This document shows, one piece after another, positions 60,701 to 64,000 of a stretch of DNA of 64,000 nt; positions within the stretch are counted from its first letter, which is position 1; every line of letters begins with the position of its first letter. The translations under genes were made by a program, and so were the position numbers. This DNA is from Russula earlei. Lineage: Eukaryota; Basidiomycota; Agaricomycetes; Russulales; Russulaceae. The stretch lies in the NCBI GenBank assembly GCA_025769875.1, contig JAGFNK010000023.1, forward strand, positions 186,001 to 250,000, read 5' to 3'. The notes under the pieces were generated by a model. That model saw only the letters and a list, made by a program, of their open reading frames with translations, was not told the origin of the DNA and made no database searches.

Positions 60701-61472
60701 CGACATGGCCATCAGGGCATGCGCGCCTGAGAGGAGCCATCTACTAAGGAATCGAAAGGAGATGCACATGGTGAAGGAGTCCCTGAATGATGGATACTGT
60801 GATGTTTCTGGCCGGTCAGACGACCTGGACCTCGTAGGCAGGTGTTCACCTTGTCGCGTGATTTCTTATTCCCTCATCGATGGAATCCACAGGTAGCATG
60901 GGTGGTGTGAGGATTTACGCGACACAAGGTGAGACTCCTTTACCCCAACTACAGTAAAAACTTAGTTCCGAGCCCTAACTGTAGACCTTCCTGACCGCGA
61001 CTCGCTCGTTCAACGCAAACGCGAGGTGGTCGCCCGCTTCCTTTATGTCCTCGACCCGCTTGTGTCTGTCTATAAGATTCCGAAGACGAGCTTGCACGTT
61101 TTCGCTGATAAGGAAGGGCAGCTTGTTGCTTTCAACCGAAACGGAAGTTTATTTGTGAATTTACGATATTACGAGGCCTGGCGTACGTCCTGAGTTTCTG
61201 TGCTTCTCCAACGTTCGAACTTATTTGGGGGCTGTCAGATGACCGCGATGTCCAACAAAGTGATCTCAGCAGGGCCTTGATCTCCTGGTCCGTGTTGGCA
61301 AAATTTTCATCCGCCTGGCTGATGGTACTTCACTAGGTATTTCACCCTGGCGCACGAGATTGCCCACAATCTCATTCATCCCCACAATTCGGAACACGAG
61401 TTCTACTTCTCTGCTATCTGCGAGGCATATCTCGTGCCTTTATGCAAGTTGTTGTCTGATTCAGATGGATGA
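54752..61472 (+). CDS. Giant Hsp90/sacsin-type ATPase protein (DUF3684-like) with C-terminal HEXXH
   Basis: About 20-25 exons; first ones 54752-54833, 54896-55047, 55110-55182, 55232-55276, 55331-55381, 55435-55475; last ones include 60893 onward and one ending 61472. The N-terminus is a GHKL ATPase: VFRELLQNSDDAGSRSVEIR (N box), KIGAFGVGFYSLFSV (glycine box), EPWVTSGGQWMNFYWKD. A very long middle follows, the best open exon being 56832-58190 (DEVVQAELRGRVLHALKFF onward). Then a coiled coil, LRQQKAEREAAERALTEKAL, and a Pro/Ser-rich linker. The end has RDSLVQRKREVVARFLYVLD and FTLAHEIAHNLIHPHNSEHE with the zinc-protease signature HEIAH. Intron 60838-60892 is GC-AG (GCAGGT). An extra T at 59915 and a T6 run at 60380-60385 break the frame; 60090-60330 is unresolved. 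Function unknown. Confidence 0.85.
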
Positions 61473-61996
61473 TATTGATAGAGGCACGACCAGTCGGAGA
61501 CATGTGTATCGAACAATAAATGAAGGGCTTTCCGGATAGACATGAATGCACAGCGTCATCATAATAACCCGTTAGTGATCTTCAGTTGTCATTCTGCAAT
61601 TCTCAGGCAGAGGATAAAAGGGTGGTAGCTGCGTGTCATTCCCCATCCAGTGACGGGAATTGATAGAGAGTAATAATCTAAAGCTACTAATATTGTAGTC
61701 TGCGTTCACCACCACTTTCTCGATTGCAAGTGCGACAGCGGAGCTGCGTCATTCGCGAATGGACTTTTCATACCCTCGCCATCGCTCACTGCTTCCCAAA
61801 CGAACGCCAAAGGGTACAGGCTATTCCAGCCAACAGATTAGTAGTCTACCTCAGAGTCAGGATACCCTCATCATGTTGAATTGCCGATCAAACGTGCGAC
61901 TGCGGCTAAGTAGCCCCCAAACGCGTGTTATGTAATCGAAGGGGCGTCGCATACGCGTCGTCACTCCCAAGCCACAACAAGTCAACGATAACCACC
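61473..61996. other. PRE1 upstream region
   Basis: About 520 bp between the giant ATPase gene and PRE1; no gene seen. Confidence 0.4.
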
Positions 61997-62765
61997 ATGG
62001 AATGTTCGTTTGCGCTTACCGGAAAGGACTATGTTCTCGTCGCCGCAGACACCACGGCATCCCGCTCTATCGTGAAAATGAAAGTCGACGAGGACAAGAT
62101 CAAAACTCTCAGTCCCCATCTTTTAATGGCATACTCTGGAGAGTCAGGTTCGTCTCCACGCATCGCACGGACTGCAACTACAGCTTAGGTCCCTTTCCTG
62201 TGTAGGTGACACCATCCAGTTTGCTGAATTCATAGAACGAAACATCAGGCTTTACCACATACGCAACCTCTATCCACTCCGTCCACAGTCTGCCGCCTCT
62301 TGGATCCGTCGGTCACTGGCAGAATCATTGCGCTCCCGCTCGCCCTACACAGTCAACCTCCTTATCGGCGGATTTGACACGGCAGACGAGTCGCCACATT
62401 TGTACTGGGTCGACTATCTCGGTACTATTGCCTCGGTGCCTTTTGCCGCCCATGGATACGGAAGTTATTTCGCGCTTAGCTTATTGGACCGGTGAGCAAA
62501 TCATCTGATTGTGGTGCTACTTGTTTCGTGTACTAGATCATGGATCCTCTCCCCTTATCACCCCGAGCGCATTCTCTCGAGGGTTCAATCAATCGCTAAT
62601 TGAGCGTTGTGGTTTAGATACCACAACCCTGAGGGTTCATTGGAAGAGGGTCTCGAAGTCCTTCGACGGGCGATAAATGAGACCGCACAGCGGTTGGTAG
62701 TTGCTCCAGGAAACTATATCGTGAAGGTGGTCGATAAGGACGGAGTACGGGAAATCAAGCTGTAG
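61997..62765 (+). CDS. PRE1: 20S proteasome subunit beta-4
   Basis: Three exons, 61997-62147, 62206-62491 and 62618-62765, 194 residues in frame. It begins MECSFALTGKDYVLVAADTT and continues IKTLSPHLLMAYSGESGDTI, QFAEFIERNIRLYHIRN, SPYTVNLLIGGFDTADESPH, LYWVDYLGTIASVPFAAHGY and ends APGNYIVKVVDKDGVREIKL. These blocks and the absence of a propeptide identify the non-catalytic beta-4 subunit of the 20S core (yeast Pre1). It is needed for assembly of the beta ring next to beta-5. No frame problem. Confidence 0.96.
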
Positions 62766-63064
62766 CCGTGTAGCTGACTCTCAAAGGCAATATCATTGAT
62801 GCTACAGTGCAAACCATGAGAAACCTGTTCAACCAAAATTGACGTCGATGATCACAGGTGATACTACACATCCACATCTAACTCAAGATTGTAGCTATGA
62901 GACCTCTGTGGCGAGTGACATACATAGTACCGGCAATCAATCTGTCCGAGCCGAGCTCATTGCCCCGTGTCAATGCATCCCAAGGCAGATATTAAGGGGC
63001 ATTGCCATATTCTTAAGAAGCGAGCCATGTCGTTTTATTGTTGACCGGAGAATATTAATCAAAC

Positions 63065-63986
63065 ATGGATCCCTCCAATTATAAGAAGCTCTCTGTCAGT
63101 CGTGGCCTCACCTACAATTACTACTACTCAAGGCAAAGGAAGGCAGACCCAATCTCGTCCTCTTGCACGGCTTCCCGTCTTCTTCCTGGGACTGGAAGAA
63201 CCAGGTTGCGTATTTTCAAGCCAAGGGGTTCGGACTTGTTGTCCCCGACTTGCTAGGCTATGGCGATACGGACAAGCCCGTTGACCCCAAGAAATACGTG
63301 GCGTCGAGGCTGGCTCAGGACATCACCGACATCCTAGACGCCGAGGGGATTCAGGTTGCAGTTGCTATCGGCCACGACTGGTGAGCTTAACAATTGGCAA
63401 AGCCGTGTCTGATACATTTCTAGGGGCTCACGTGTTGTCTCCCGTCTCGCTAATGACAAGCCTGAGCGATTTTCTGGTTTCGCTTTCCTCACTGTTGGCT
63501 ACCTCCCTCCGCGCCCCGACTCGGACCCTTGGAAGTCCGTCGATATTCTAAAAAGGCTCGTCGGCCGCGACGTGATCGGATATTTCCACTTCTTTTTCGA
63601 GGAAGGCGTTGACAAGATTATCGAAAGTCACGTCAGTGAAACCCGTCCCTTCTTGATCGACTCGAAAACCTGACTTGTCCCCCCAACCACTCCAGTTCGA
63701 TTCCTTCTTCAGCTTGCTCTTCCCACACGACCCCCTTCTCTGGAATGATCATCTCAGCGTTCGTGGCGCTACCAAGGCATGGCTGGATGCTGATCGCCAG
63801 GCTCCCCTTCCGTCCTATCTCACCTCAGAGGTTCGCACTCTCACTCTGATCTTGAGTTACTAGCGCACCAACATCTTTTTCAGGACAAGGAGCACTATCG
63901 CGAGGTATTGCTCCGCGGTGGTCTTGCTGGTCCACTCCAATGGTATCACGTCATGTCCACTGGCGCACTCGCAGAGGACGACAAGC
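63065..63986 (+). CDS. Alpha/beta hydrolase, epoxide hydrolase-like (3' truncated by window)
   Basis: Exons 63065-63380, 63424-63631, 63696-63830, 63894-63986; the gene continues past the window end through a GTAAGC donor at 63987. Motifs: HGFPSSSWDWKNQ with the HG oxyanion residues, GYGDTDKP, and the nucleophile elbow GHDWGSRVV with Asp, rebuilt across the first intron; then a cap domain rich in aromatic residues (IGYFHFFFEEGVDKIIESH). Soluble epoxide hydrolases hydrolyse epoxides to diols through an Asp ester intermediate. The His and second acid residue lie outside the window. Near 63128-63132 one base seems to be missing: the frame of MDPSNYKKLSVSRGLTYNYY must shift to reach KAKEGRPNLVLLHG. 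Confidence 0.85.
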
Positions 63987-64000
63987 GTAAGCCATTCCAC

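Noticed and set aside
62575..62600. GGGTTCAATC resembling a tRNA B box
   Set aside because: Lies in a PRE1 intron, no A box or cloverleaf found around it.

Overview
The window is nuclear DNA of a filamentous basidiomycete, most likely an Agaricomycete. The genes are dense and cut into many exons by introns of mostly 45-60 nt with GTRNGT-like donors and CTNAY branch points. The gene set is fungal: polarity GTPase, N-myristoylated CaM-kinase, KRE9-like GPI proteins, uracil-catabolism URC4, HIS2-type histidinol phosphatase. Nothing bacterial, viral or plasmid-like was seen, and I found no convincing tRNA, rRNA, CRISPR or intact transposon.

Layout. 1-5.8 kb: 3' end of an amine oxidase, an AhpD-like protein and a WD40 protein. 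6.4-13.3 kb: CDC42, a long gap holding a tiny secreted-peptide gene, splicing factor SF3B4/HSH49 and EMC4. 13.7-24 kb: a senescence/spartin-domain protein (minus), a SAM methyltransferase, a CaM-kinase and an MFS transporter. 24.4-31.5 kb: SYF2, LSM6, eIF3j (minus), COQ9 and UPF3 (minus), tightly packed. 31.8-41.5 kb: two head-to-head KRE9-like GPI proteins, ORC3, a PQ-loop membrane protein (minus) and ETF-ubiquinone oxidoreductase. 43.4-54.2 kb: histidinol phosphatase, a 3.3 kb gene-poor stretch, URC4, an SLC45/sucrose-type transporter (minus) and an unknown signal-peptide membrane protein (minus). 54.7-64 kb: a giant Hsp90/sacsin-type ATPase ending in an HEXXH segment, proteasome beta-4 PRE1 and a truncated epoxide hydrolase.

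Most genes are housekeeping and do not form one pathway. Three spliceosome genes (SF3B4, SYF2, LSM6) and one NMD gene (UPF3) occur in the same window; I read this as coincidence, not a cluster.

Two window-wide patterns matter to any user. First, nine introns can only be joined in frame with GC-AG borders, about 7% of the roughly 130 introns placed. Second, several conserved genes (CaM-kinase, eIF3j, COQ9, ORC3, ETF-QO, MFS, PQ-loop, the giant ATPase) carry isolated one-base frame breaks, mostly insertions. Others (CDC42, SF3B4, EMC4, UPF3, URC4, LSM6, HIS2, PRE1) read cleanly. Because the broken genes include essential ones, uncorrected assembly error is the first explanation. Exon borders are my own reading of splice signals and frame; those marked approximate could shift.
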